A stretch of 7,534 nucleotides of DNA, taken from the NCBI GenBank assembly GCA_031177795.1, contig JAPSKG010000109.1, forward strand, positions 1 to 7,534, in the 5' to 3' direction. Below the pieces are notes generated by a model that made no database searches, was not told the origin of the DNA, and saw only the letters and a program-made list of their open reading frames with translations. The DNA is from Domibacillus sp. GTDB taxonomy: Bacteria; Bacillota; Bacilli; Bacillales; Domibacillaceae. How positions within the stretch are numbered: the stretch's first letter is position 1; each line of letters begins with the position of its first letter. The position numbers were made by a program, and so were the translations under genes. This document shows, piece by piece, positions 1 to 5,921 of this stretch.

Positions 1-554
1 GCGGCGCCGTCTGGCTTGACCCTGAAAAAACGTCTCCATATGAGTTTTATCAGTTCTGGATTAACACAGCGGACGCCGATGTCCTGCATTACTTGAAGAT
101 CTTCACATTCCTTGAAAAAACAGAGATCGAGGCGCTAGAAACGTCTTTGAAAGAAGAACCGCATCTTCGAAAAGCGCAAAAAGCCCTGGCAGAAGAAATG
201 ACCCGCCTTATCCATGGCGAGACGGCGCTTACCCAGGCAGAAAGCATTACTAAAGCGCTATTCAGCGGCGACATTAAGTCGCTTTCTGCTGATGAGATTG
301 AGCAGGGGTTAAAAGATGTGCCAAGTTATAAAGTTGAAGGAGAAGTTCCAAATATTGTTGATCTTCTTGTTAACGCAAAAATTTCTCCGTCCAAGCGCCA
401 GGCACGTGAAGATATACAAAATGGGGCTGTATCTATTAATGGCGAAAAAATGACTGACACAGCTTATGTTTTATCAGAAGAAGATAAAATGGACGGCCGT
501 TTTACGGTGATCCGCCGTGGCAAAAAGAAGTATTTCTTAATCCAATACTCGTAA
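1..554 (+). CDS. tyrS: Tyrosyl-tRNA synthetase, C-terminal part (5' end outside the window)
   Basis: Class I aminoacyl-tRNA synthetase that charges tRNA-Tyr with tyrosine in the cytoplasm. The frame is open from base 3 and encodes 183 residues to TAA at 552-554; a full bacterial TyrS is about 420 residues, so a little over half is missing. The first visible residues, GAVWLDPEKTSPYEFYQFW, directly follow the KFGKT-type KMSKS loop in the family, so the Rossmann catalytic core lies mostly upstream. Then come the helical anticodon-binding region (IHGETALTQAE, about visible residues 70-80) and a C-terminal S4 RNA-binding domain (about 117-183) with ISPSKRQAREDIQNGAVSINGE and the ending FTVIRRGKKKYFLI. 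Neighbours: it converges on rpsD and ends directly in a hairpin terminator. Any T-box leader would lie outside the window. The identification is very secure; only the 5' extent is unknown. Confidence 0.97.
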   Translation, partial: GAVWLDPEKTSPYEFYQFWINTADADVLHYLKIFTFLEKTEIEALETSLKEEPHLRKAQKALAEEMTRLIHGETALTQAESITKALFSGDIKSLSADEIEQGLKDVPSYKVEGEVPNIVDLLVNAKISPSKRQAREDIQNGAVSINGEKMTDTAYVLSEEDKMDGRFTVIRRGKKKYFLIQYS

Positions 555-594
555 AAGAAAAAACTGCTCATCTTATGAGCAGTTTTTTCTTTTA
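552..594 (+). terminator. Intrinsic terminator of tyrS, usable from both strands
   Basis: A perfect 20-bp inverted repeat pairs 552-571 with 575-594 around a 3-nt loop (CTT). The GC-containing core is CTGCTCAT/ATGAGCAG, flanked by A6 on the left (558-563) and T6 on the right (583-588), so both strands have a U-tract. The left arm starts with the TAA stop codon of tyrS. It fits termination of tyrS, and probably also stops rightover transcription coming from rpsD. Seen in the sequence; activity inferred. Confidence 0.9.
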
Positions 595-612
595 ACTAAC
601 TTTTTTATAAAG

Positions 613-647
613 AAAAAACACCTATCTAGAAAGAATAGGTGTTTTTT
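613..647 (-). terminator. Intrinsic terminator of rpsD, usable from both strands
   Basis: A 13-bp perfect stem pairs 613-625 with 635-647 around a 9-nt loop. The core is CACCTAT/ATAGGTG, flanked by A6 and T6. Read on the minus strand it lies 10 nt after the rpsD stop codon (TAA, 660-658) and runs into T6-C-T3. It is only 18 bp from the tyrS hairpin, so the convergent genes are separated by two tandem hairpins that can each act in both directions. Confidence 0.88.
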
Positions 648-657
648 AAAAAAGCTA

Positions 658-1260
658 TTAACGAGAGTAGAACTCAACGATAAGTGCTTCGTTAATTTCA
701 GCTGGAAGCTCTGCACGCTCAGGAAGGCGAGTGTAAGTACCTTCAAGTTTGTCAGCGTCGAATGTCAAGTAGTCAGGTACGAAGTTGTTTACTTCAACTG
801 ATTCTTTAATGATTGCAAAGTTGCTTGATTTTTCACGAACGCCGATTGTTTGACCAATTTTCACCTGGTAAGATGGAATGTCAAGACGTTTGCCATTAAC
901 AGTGATATGACCGTGGTTTACAAGCTGACGAGCCTGACGGCGAGTGCGAGCAAGACCAAGACGGTATACTAGGTTATCAAGGCGTGATTCAAGAAGGATC
1001 ATGAAGTTTTCGCCGTATACGCCTTTTAATTTACCAGCGCGGTCAAACAAATTACGGAATTGACGCTCAGTCACGCCGTACATGTGACGCAGTTTTTGTT
1101 TTTCTTGAAGTTGTTGTCCATATTCAGACAATTTTTTACGCTGGTTTGGACCATGAGGACCTGGAGCGTAAGGGCGTTTTTCTAATTCTTTACCTGTACC
1201 GCTAAGTGAAATGCCTAGACGGCGGGATAATTTCCAGCTTGGACCTGTATAACGAGCCAT
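658..1260 (-). CDS. rpsD: 30S ribosomal protein S4
   Basis: Primary binder of the 16S rRNA 5' domain, one of the first proteins in 30S assembly, and in Bacillus a repressor of its own translation. The 200-residue product has the family's usual length and near-identical blocks to Bacillus S4: MARYTGPSWKLSRRLGISLS at the N-terminus, RPYAPGPHG, and the S4 RNA-binding domain at about residues 91-152 (SRLDNLVYRLGLARTRRQAR, LVNHGHITVNG). It ends EALIVEFYSR. There is no cysteine anywhere, so it is the zinc-free form lacking the N-terminal Cys4 site. The start is fixed by AAGGAGG at 1270-1276 (minus strand), 9 nt before ATG. It has its own promoter and a leader of about 195 nt, with a terminator behind it; transcripts from hisJ-ytsP may also enter. 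As the only r-protein gene here it stands apart from the large ribosomal operons, as is usual in Bacillus. Confidence 0.99.
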   Translation of the reverse strand: MARYTGPSWKLSRRLGISLSGTGKELEKRPYAPGPHGPNQRKKLSEYGQQLQEKQKLRHMYGVTERQFRNLFDRAGKLKGVYGENFMILLESRLDNLVYRLGLARTRRQARQLVNHGHITVNGKRLDIPSYQVKIGQTIGVREKSSNFAIIKESVEVNNFVPDYLTFDADKLEGTYTRLPERAELPAEINEALIVEFYSR

Positions 1261-1455
1261 TAGATGACTCCTCCTTTTGTGTTTTTATTTTGTTGTAAAA
1301 TAAAAACCGGTGTGAATGACTGCCTGCACATTTTGTTTTCATGCACCATCGCCCTGCAGCAACGGGTTACACGATGCCCCTTTTCCAGACCTGGCCGGAT
1401 AAAGAAACAAAATGAGGTCAAAACAGCTTACACATAGGCTGCGTTTATTTTACAC
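1261..1455 (-). promoter_or_regulatory. rpsD mRNA leader, probable S4 autoregulatory site
   Basis: About 195 nt lie between the predicted transcription start and the rpsD ATG, far longer than needed for ribosome binding. Known for the family: Bacillus subtilis rpsD is repressed at translation by S4 binding its leader. Seen here, in leader order: (1) a segment at 1345-1380 containing CATCG and CGATG as a closing helix (1371-1375 with 1349-1353, roughly), enclosing CCC/GGG pairs; it shares ATCGT, GTTG and AGGG in the same order with the 16S rRNA helix 17/18 region near E. coli 420-440, recalled from memory; (2) a 6-bp hairpin TGCATG/TGTGCA with an A-rich loop, about 1325-1346; (3) an 11-bp AT-rich hairpin at 1281-1307 with loop ACAAC, ending 4 nt before the ribosome binding site. 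No T-run follows any of these, so control at translation is more likely than attenuation. The fold is inferred by eye. Confidence 0.75.
1281..1307 (-). other. Hairpin directly upstream of the rpsD ribosome binding site
   Basis: On the minus strand an 11-nt arm (1307-1297, GTTTTTATTTT) pairs perfectly with AAAATAAAAAC (1291-1281) around loop ACAAC. It ends just before ACAAAAGGAGG. The stem is almost all A-U and no U-tract follows, so it is not a terminator. It most likely forms the last element of the autoregulatory leader, positioned to affect access to the ribosome binding site. Confidence 0.6.
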
Positions 1456-1462
1456 AAAGAAT

Positions 1463-1491
1463 AGTATATAACGTGAGAAATTCAATGTCAA
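1463..1491 (-). promoter_or_regulatory. Strong sigma-A promoter for rpsD
   Basis: Read on the minus strand: -35 TTGACA (1491-1486, perfect consensus), a 17-bp spacer, and -10 TATACT (1468-1463, five of six). Transcription would start near 1455. The -35 box begins 7 bp beyond the stop codon of the upstream ytsP-like gene, and no terminator stands between. The near-perfect boxes fit the high demand for a ribosomal protein. Confidence 0.9.
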
Positions 1492-1498
1492 CCTTTTC

Positions 1499-1978
1499 TT
1501 ATAGAAAGCGGACAAGTGCTTTCGCAAATTGGACAAGTCCTTTTTCATCTTCCTCATCAAAACGGTCGGTTTCTGGGCTGTCTATGTCCAGAACACCAAT
1601 TAACTCGCCGTCTTTTACTAAAGGAACCACAATTTCAGAGCGTGAAGCTGCATCGCAGGCAATATGCCCGGGGAATTCATGAACATCTTTTACTCGAAGT
1701 GTTTTTTGCTCAATCGCCGCTGTGCCGCATACGCCTTTCCCAAATGGAATGCGGACACAGGCGGGCAGCCCTTGAAAAGGTCCAAGAATAAGTTCGCCGT
1801 CTTCATTTAAGTAAAAGCCAACCCAGTTAATCCGGTTTAAAAATTGGCCAAGCAAAGCAGAAGCGTTGCTTAAATTAGCAACCCGGTTTGTTTCACCTTC
1901 TAACAGTGCTTCCAATTGTTTTATGACGAGGGTATATTGCTCTTCTTTTGTACCGGAATAATTTGATGTTTGAAACAT
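1499..1978 (-). CDS. ytsP: GAF-domain free methionine-(R)-sulfoxide reductase (fRMsr)
   Basis: Reduces free L-methionine-(R)-sulfoxide to methionine, probably with thioredoxin as electron donor, as part of cytoplasmic oxidative-damage repair. The 159-residue product is one GAF domain. The three redox cysteines of the E. coli enzyme (YebR/MsrC; C84, C94, C118) are matched with identical spacing by C74 (LPACVRIP), C84 (GKGVCGTA) and C108 (GHIACDAAS). Other signature stretches are INWVGFYL, SEIVVPL and IGVLDIDSP. All three cysteines are present, so the protein should be an active reductase and not a ligand-sensing GAF relative. The start ATG lies 2 nt after the hisJ stop; its ribosome binding site (AAGGAAG, 1988-1994) is inside the end of hisJ, which suggests one transcript and translational coupling. 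The B. subtilis homologue is named ytsP; msrC is the alternative name. Confidence 0.93.
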   Translation of the reverse strand: MFQTSNYSGTKEEQYTLVIKQLEALLEGETNRVANLSNASALLGQFLNRINWVGFYLNEDGELILGPFQGLPACVRIPFGKGVCGTAAIEQKTLRVKDVHEFPGHIACDAASRSEIVVPLVKDGELIGVLDIDSPETDRFDEEDEKGLVQFAKALVRFL

Positions 1979-1980
1979 TG

Positions 1981-2793
1981 TCAGACACTTCCTTCTATTA
2001 ATATATGATCTATTTCTTCCAATGCTTGTCCAAGACCAGCAGCAGCATGGGCATCTGATCCATAAACAAGGGGAATGCCCAGAGAGTGGGCAGCACGGGC
2101 AAGGCCAACAGGGGGGTATGTCTCACGGCATAAAGGTTTTACAAAACCTGCCCCGTTATAATCAAGTGAATAATGTGAATTTTTCATTTCCTGCAAGATA
2201 ACTTGAATTTCTTTATCAAAGGTTTGTTCACAGGAAAACATATGCTGGAACTTGCGTACAAGTGTGATGTGCCCAATACGCACCGGCTTATATATCCCAA
2301 GGTTGGAACGGATAGATTGCAATACTGTATCATAGTACAATTTATAAACAGATTCAATAGATCCAGCTTGTTTTACAATACGGCCAAATTCTTCTTCACT
2401 AAAATCAACACAAACGTACTGTCCGTTTACCTTAAGAAAATGAACAGATAAAATGGCATCATCAAGGCAGGGGCCATATTCGTTTAAAAACTGAGTGGTT
2501 TCTTGTTCAAAGCCGCAGATAAAGTCGACCTCAAGGCCAGTATTAATTTTGATTAAACTGGAATATTGACGTTTTGCTGCTTCAATGTCTTTTAAATATG
2601 GTTCAAGGTCCGAAAAACGCATCGCACTGTCGCGTTCGGGAGCAGGATCTAAAAATGTTTCAGGAAGCGGAGCATGTTCTGTAAATGTAATTTCTGAAAA
2701 GCCAAGCTCAATGGCACGTTCAATATAACGTTCTAAAGGATCGTTTGAACCATGAGGGCAATAGGGGGTATGAATATGTCCGTCTCTAAGCAT
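1981..2793 (-). CDS. hisJ: Histidinol-phosphatase, PHP family
   Basis: Hydrolyses L-histidinol phosphate to L-histidinol and phosphate (EC 3.1.3.15), the eighth step of histidine synthesis, using a metal cluster in a PHP-domain barrel. Numbered from the start chosen here (270 residues), likely metal ligands are H6 and H8 (DGHIHTPYCPHG), H40 (FTEHAP), E88 (GLEVDF), H118 (SVHFL), H175 (IGHITL), and D247 and H249 (GSDAHA), all in the order seen in the family. Length matches the roughly 268-residue B. subtilis HisJ. A start 24 nt upstream (ATG at 2817-2815) is in frame, but it has no Shine-Dalgarno, and the extra residues would be encoded by the ribosome binding site of the inner ATG. As in Bacillus, hisJ sits away from the other his genes. 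It leads the hisJ-ytsP pair and diverges from ezrA. Confidence 0.95.
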   Translation of the reverse strand: MLRDGHIHTPYCPHGSNDPLERYIERAIELGFSEITFTEHAPLPETFLDPAPERDSAMRFSDLEPYLKDIEAAKRQYSSLIKINTGLEVDFICGFEQETTQFLNEYGPCLDDAILSVHFLKVNGQYVCVDFSEEEFGRIVKQAGSIESVYKLYYDTVLQSIRSNLGIYKPVRIGHITLVRKFQHMFSCEQTFDKEIQVILQEMKNSHYSLDYNGAGFVKPLCRETYPPVGLARAAHSLGIPLVYGSDAHAAAGLGQALEEIDHILIEGSV

Positions 2794-2995
2794 TAAAATT
2801 CTCCTTTTTTTTAGCATTTTCAGTTATTTTGACATTTTTTTGCGAAAACTGACCGAAAAAACATAAGTTCCCATCAAAAAAGTTTATAATCATGCTATTA
2901 TAAATATTAGTGAAATTATACGCAATTAAACAAAAGGGCGCAACGAGGCGTTTCTTTTCTATACATACTATTTATTTGTTGTTACGAGGGGGCTT
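2794..2995. promoter_or_regulatory. Divergent hisJ/ezrA intergenic region with several -10-like boxes
   Basis: This AT-rich stretch should hold promoters for both directions. On the plus strand a perfect TATAAT lies at 2885-2890, but at 17-bp spacing the -35 is poor (CATAAG). On the minus strand TATAAT occurs at 2902-2897 (TTGCGT 17 bp upstream) and at 2920-2915 (TTGCGC 17 bp upstream); each -35 matches only the TTG of the consensus. A plus-strand TTGACA at 2829-2834 has no -10 at proper distance. I cannot decide which boxes are used. No clear operator palindrome or riboswitch is visible. Confidence 0.4.
2801..2806 (-). promoter_or_regulatory. Ribosome binding site that fixes the hisJ start
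   Basis: AAGGAG on the minus strand (2806-2801) lies 7 nt before the ATG at 2793-2791. It falls inside the reading frame of a longer in-frame ORF that starts at 2817, which is why the longer start should be rejected. Confidence 0.85.
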
Positions 2996-4696
2996 ATGAT
3001 GGTGGAATTCGTCATTGGAGCGATCATTGTCGTACTAATTTTTCTTACTTACGCAATGGTAAGCAAAAAAAAGAATGCATCTGAAATCGATCAGCTTGAT
3101 ATGAGAAAAACAGAGCTGCTTCATCGACCTGTTAATGAAGAGCTGACAAAAGTAAAACGACTTAATATGACGGGCCAGACAGAAGCTTTGTTTGACAGGT
3201 GGCGTATGGAATGGGATGAAATTGTAACTGTTGACATTCCGGCAGTTGATGAACAGTTGTTTGCATCTGAAGAGCAGGCTGAAAAGTTTCGCTTTGGTGC
3301 AGCGAAAAAAACAAATATGGATATTACAAACCGCCTCGATCAAATAGAACAAAAGGTAAACAATATTTTAACGGAGCTTAACCAGCTTATCGGAAGCGAA
3401 GAAAAAAATCGCGCAGAAGGGGAAGAAATGCATTCGCGCATGCGTGAAGCAAAAAAACGTCTTTTGGCGCATCGTCATACATTTGGAAAAGCCGCACCTG
3501 TGCTTGAAGTGCAACTGGATGTTTTAACGGGCCGTTTCGAAAAATTCGCTGATTTAACAGAAGACGGCGACTATCTTGAAGCTCGCGAACTTTTAATGGA
3601 GATTCAAGCTGAGATGGATAAAATGGAGCATAAAATGGCGCGTATTCCGTTGTTAATGACAGAAGTAAACCAAACGCTGCCTGCTCAGTTATCTGAAATT
3701 GAAAATGGATACAAAGAGATGAAGCAGGACGGTTACATGCTGGATCATCTGCAAATTGAAAAAGAAGTAGCCGAGCTTAAAGAAGATTTGTCCCGTTGCC
3801 GGGAATTTCTTGTGAAAACAGAAGTAGAAGAAACAGAGCAAATCGTCTCTGATACAAAAGATAGTATTGACTTTTTTTATGACCTTTTAGAAAAAGAAGT
3901 GATGGCAAAACATCATGTGTTAAAAGATGAGGGAGAAACCGGATCAATTATTGACGAAATCAGCGATTTCAACAGTGAACTTCTAGAGGAAACTGATGTA
4001 GTCAAGCAAAGCTACCAGCTTGATGGTGAAGAGTCCGATGTTCCAAAAAGGCTAAAAGAAGAAATTTATCATCTTGAAAAGCAATATGAAATTTTATACG
4101 GACGCATTCAAGAAGAAAAAACCGCTTATTCTTTTTTACATGATGAGTTAAAAGATATTCAAGCCCGTATTACAGAGCTAAGAAAAGAACAAAGTGGATT
4201 TGCGGCTTTTCTTCAAACGCTTCGTAAAGATGAACTTGAAGCGGCAGAAGAATTACATACTTTAAGAACCCGAGTGCAGTACATTGCTCGTAAAGTAAAA
4301 CAAAGCAATTTTCCCAGCCTCCCGGATTTTTACATGGATATGACTGAAGAAGCGCGAATCCGCTTAAAAGAAACAAATACTTATTTGCAAGAAAAACCAC
4401 TGAACATGAAAGCTGTCCGTGAAAAGCTTGAAGCAGCTAAAGGGGCAATTGATCATTTAGCCAATAAAACGGATGAGCTAATTGAGCAAGTAGCTTTGTC
4501 TGAGCGGATGATCCAGTTTGGAAACCGCTACCGGAGAACGCACCCGGCAATTGAAGAAAAGTTAAACGAAGCTGAAATTGCTTTCCGCAATGCAGATTAT
4601 AGTAAAGCACTTGAACTGTGTGCAACAGCCATTGACAAAGTGGATTCCAAAGGTTTAAAAAAGTTTGATGCACAATTAAAAGAAGAACAGCAATAA
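2996..4696 (+). CDS. ezrA: Septation ring formation regulator EzrA
   Basis: Membrane-anchored regulator of FtsZ that prevents extra Z-rings at the poles and helps constriction at mid-cell in low-GC Gram-positives. The 566-residue product matches the family length (about 562). One N-terminal transmembrane segment at about residues 3-22 (VEFVIGAIIVVLIFLTYAMV) is followed by SKKKN, fitting a cytoplasmic body. The rest is long, charged, mostly coiled-coil helix in spectrin-like repeats. The conserved patch near the C-terminus, IQFGNRYR (I506-R513, with Q507, N510, R511), corresponds to the QNR motif needed for mid-cell localisation. The blocks LNMTGQTEALFDRWRMEWDEIV and LPLNM-like LEKPLNM also fit the family. 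Three start codons stand in a row (ATG 2996, ATG 2999, GTG 3002) behind GAGGGGG (2986-2992); spacing favours 2999 or 3002, and B. subtilis EzrA begins MEFVIG. Ends in its own terminator. Confidence 0.96.
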   Translation: MMVEFVIGAIIVVLIFLTYAMVSKKKNASEIDQLDMRKTELLHRPVNEELTKVKRLNMTGQTEALFDRWRMEWDEIVTVDIPAVDEQLFASEEQAEKFRFGAAKKTNMDITNRLDQIEQKVNNILTELNQLIGSEEKNRAEGEEMHSRMREAKKRLLAHRHTFGKAAPVLEVQLDVLTGRFEKFADLTEDGDYLEARELLMEIQAEMDKMEHKMARIPLLMTEVNQTLPAQLSEIENGYKEMKQDGYMLDHLQIEKEVAELKEDLSRCREFLVKTEVEETEQIVSDTKDSIDFFYDLLEKEVMAKHHVLKDEGETGSIIDEISDFNSELLEETDVVKQSYQLDGEESDVPKRLKEEIYHLEKQYEILYGRIQEEKTAYSFLHDELKDIQARITELRKEQSGFAAFLQTLRKDELEAAEELHTLRTRVQYIARKVKQSNFPSLPDFYMDMTEEARIRLKETNTYLQEKPLNMKAVREKLEAAKGAIDHLANKTDELIEQVALSERMIQFGNRYRRTHPAIEEKLNEAEIAFRNADYSKALELCATAIDKVDSKGLKKFDAQLKEEQQ

Positions 4697-4702
4697 AGTG
4701 TG

Positions 4703-4734
4703 GCCGTCTCGAGAAAAAGAGGCGGCTTTTTTTT
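4703..4734 (+). terminator. Intrinsic terminator of ezrA
   Basis: An 8-bp stem GCCGTCTC (4703-4710) pairs with GAGGCGGC (4719-4726), with one G-U pair, around loop GAGAAAAA, followed by eight T (4727-4734). It starts 6 nt after the ezrA stop codon, so ezrA and the downstream desulfurase-thiI pair are probably separate units. Confidence 0.9.
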
Positions 4735-4742
4735 AATCAATG

Positions 4743-4751
4743 TGCTAACAT
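4743..4751 (+). promoter_or_regulatory. Possible extended -10 promoter for the desulfurase-thiI operon
   Basis: TGC followed by TAACAT (4746-4751) has the TGn extended -10 form and four of six -10 matches. No good -35 exists because the position falls in the ezrA terminator. Only about 33 bp separate the terminator T-run from the ribosome binding site, so a promoter must lie here or overlap the terminator, unless the gene depends on readthrough. Confidence 0.3.
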
Positions 4752-4781
4752 GGATAGGTAAAAAAGTAAGGAGTATAATGC

Positions 4782-5921
4782 ATGATTTATTTCGACAACA
4801 GTGCGACAACGATACCGGACGAGTCGGTACTTGATACATTTATAAAAGCAAGCACCCGTTTTTTTGCAAACCCATCATCCTTGCACAATCGAGGAATGGA
4901 AGCAGAACGCCTTATTGAAAAAGCGCGGGAACAAATTGCCGAAATATGCAATGTGCATGCCCGAGAGATTTTGTTTACATCAGGTGGAACTGAGGCCAAC
5001 AACCTTGCCATTAAAGGAGCAGCTGCTTTTTACAAAGGGCGAGGCCGTCATATTATTACAACTTCAATTGAGCACCCTTCAGTTTACGAAGTGTGCCGGA
5101 GCCTGGAAAAAGAAGGGTTCCGTGTTACTTACGTAAATCCGAAAGAAAATGGCATAATTGAAGCTGAAGAAATTAGCAATGCGATTGAGGACGATACGTT
5201 TCTTGTGTCAGTTATGCATGTAAATAATGAAACAGGTGCTCTTCAGCCTATCAAAGAAATTGGAACTGCGTTAAAAAAGCACCCGCAAATTTTATTTCAT
5301 GTAGATAATGTGCAAGGATTTGGAAAAGTGCCACTTGACCTTCATCAATCGGGAGTTGACCTTATGTCTGTATCGGGACATAAACTGCACGGGTTGAAAG
5401 GAACCGGGTTTTTATATAAGAGAAGCAGCATTTCATTGGAGCCTGTTTTTTTTGGTGGCGGACAAGAACAAGGAATTCGAAGCGGAACAGAAAATACGGC
5501 TGGTATTGCATCGCTTGCAAAAGCAGTACGGCTTGTTTTTGAGAAAAACGCGGAACCTGTCAGCCTCATTGCCAATTGGCTTAGAAAAGAGCTGGCTAAC
5601 CGGGATTGGGTTGTGATTCATACACCAGCCAAATCCGCACCGCACATTTTGAATGTTTCAGTACCCGGTGTAAAAGGAGAAGTGCTTGTGCATGCACTTG
5701 AAAAAGAAGGAATTATCGTATCAACAACAAGTGCCTGTTCATCAAAACAAACAAAGCTAAGCCGGATCCTTCAGGCAATGAATAAAAGCGATGAGCTTGC
5801 GGTGTCAGCAATTCGTATTAGCTTGTCGTTTCAAAACACCATGGAAGAAGCAAAACAATTTATTTCCGCGCTGGACCGAACTGTGCCGGTGCTCGCGAAA
5901 AAAAGGAATGAACGAAAATGA
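4782..5921 (+). CDS. nifZ: Cysteine desulfurase (NifS/IscS family), partner of ThiI
   Basis: PLP enzyme that takes sulfur from L-cysteine to give alanine and an enzyme persulfide, then passes the sulfur on. The 379 residues are of usual length. Motifs in order: YFDNSATT (3-10), TSGGTEANN (66-74), H98 in IEHPSV (stacks on PLP), VNNETGALQP (147-156), HVDNVQ with D175 and Q178, SGHKLHG with the PLP Schiff-base lysine K201, GTEN (235-238), and the active-site loop TSACSSKQT with catalytic C319. All key residues are present. The loop sequence places it with class I (NifS/IscS) enzymes and not with SufS. Ribosome binding site AAGGAG (4768-4773) lies 8 nt before ATG. Its stop overlaps the thiI start by ATGA, and in Bacillus the desulfurase in this position (NifZ) is dedicated to ThiI for 4-thiouridine; I infer the same. 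Symbol could also be iscS. Confidence 0.94.
   Translation: MIYFDNSATTIPDESVLDTFIKASTRFFANPSSLHNRGMEAERLIEKAREQIAEICNVHAREILFTSGGTEANNLAIKGAAAFYKGRGRHIITTSIEHPSVYEVCRSLEKEGFRVTYVNPKENGIIEAEEISNAIEDDTFLVSVMHVNNETGALQPIKEIGTALKKHPQILFHVDNVQGFGKVPLDLHQSGVDLMSVSGHKLHGLKGTGFLYKRSSISLEPVFFGGGQEQGIRSGTENTAGIASLAKAVRLVFEKNAEPVSLIANWLRKELANRDWVVIHTPAKSAPHILNVSVPGVKGEVLVHALEKEGIIVSTTSACSSKQTKLSRILQAMNKSDELAVSAIRISLSFQNTMEEAKQFISALDRTVPVLAKKRNERK

Noticed and set aside
93..554. tyrS remnant as a complete short gene starting at TTG 93
   Set aside because: The frame is open to the window edge and encodes continuous TyrS sequence before codon 93, so it is the 3' part of tyrS cut by the window.
1281..1307. 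Hairpin upstream of rpsD as an intrinsic terminator (attenuator)
   Set aside because: The stem is A-U rich and is followed by ACAAAAGGAGG, not by a U-tract, so it cannot be a Rho-independent terminator on the rpsD strand.
1473..1791. Plus-strand ORFs opposite the ytsP-like gene
   Set aside because: They lie antisense to a clearly conserved gene, have no ribosome binding site, and their products show no recognisable family.
2829..2857. TTGACA at 2829-2834 as a promoter for ezrA
   Set aside because: The sequence 17 bp downstream (ACCGAA) and its neighbours do not resemble a -10 box.
3035..3352. 105-residue minus-strand ORF inside ezrA
   Set aside because: Its sequence is a shadow of the lysine- and glutamate-rich ezrA coding strand (rich in F, L, C, H); no family resemblance and no translation signal.
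4597..4839. 80-residue minus-strand ORF across the ezrA terminator and desulfurase start
   Set aside because: It runs through a transcription terminator and the starts of two conserved features, with no ribosome binding site or known motif.
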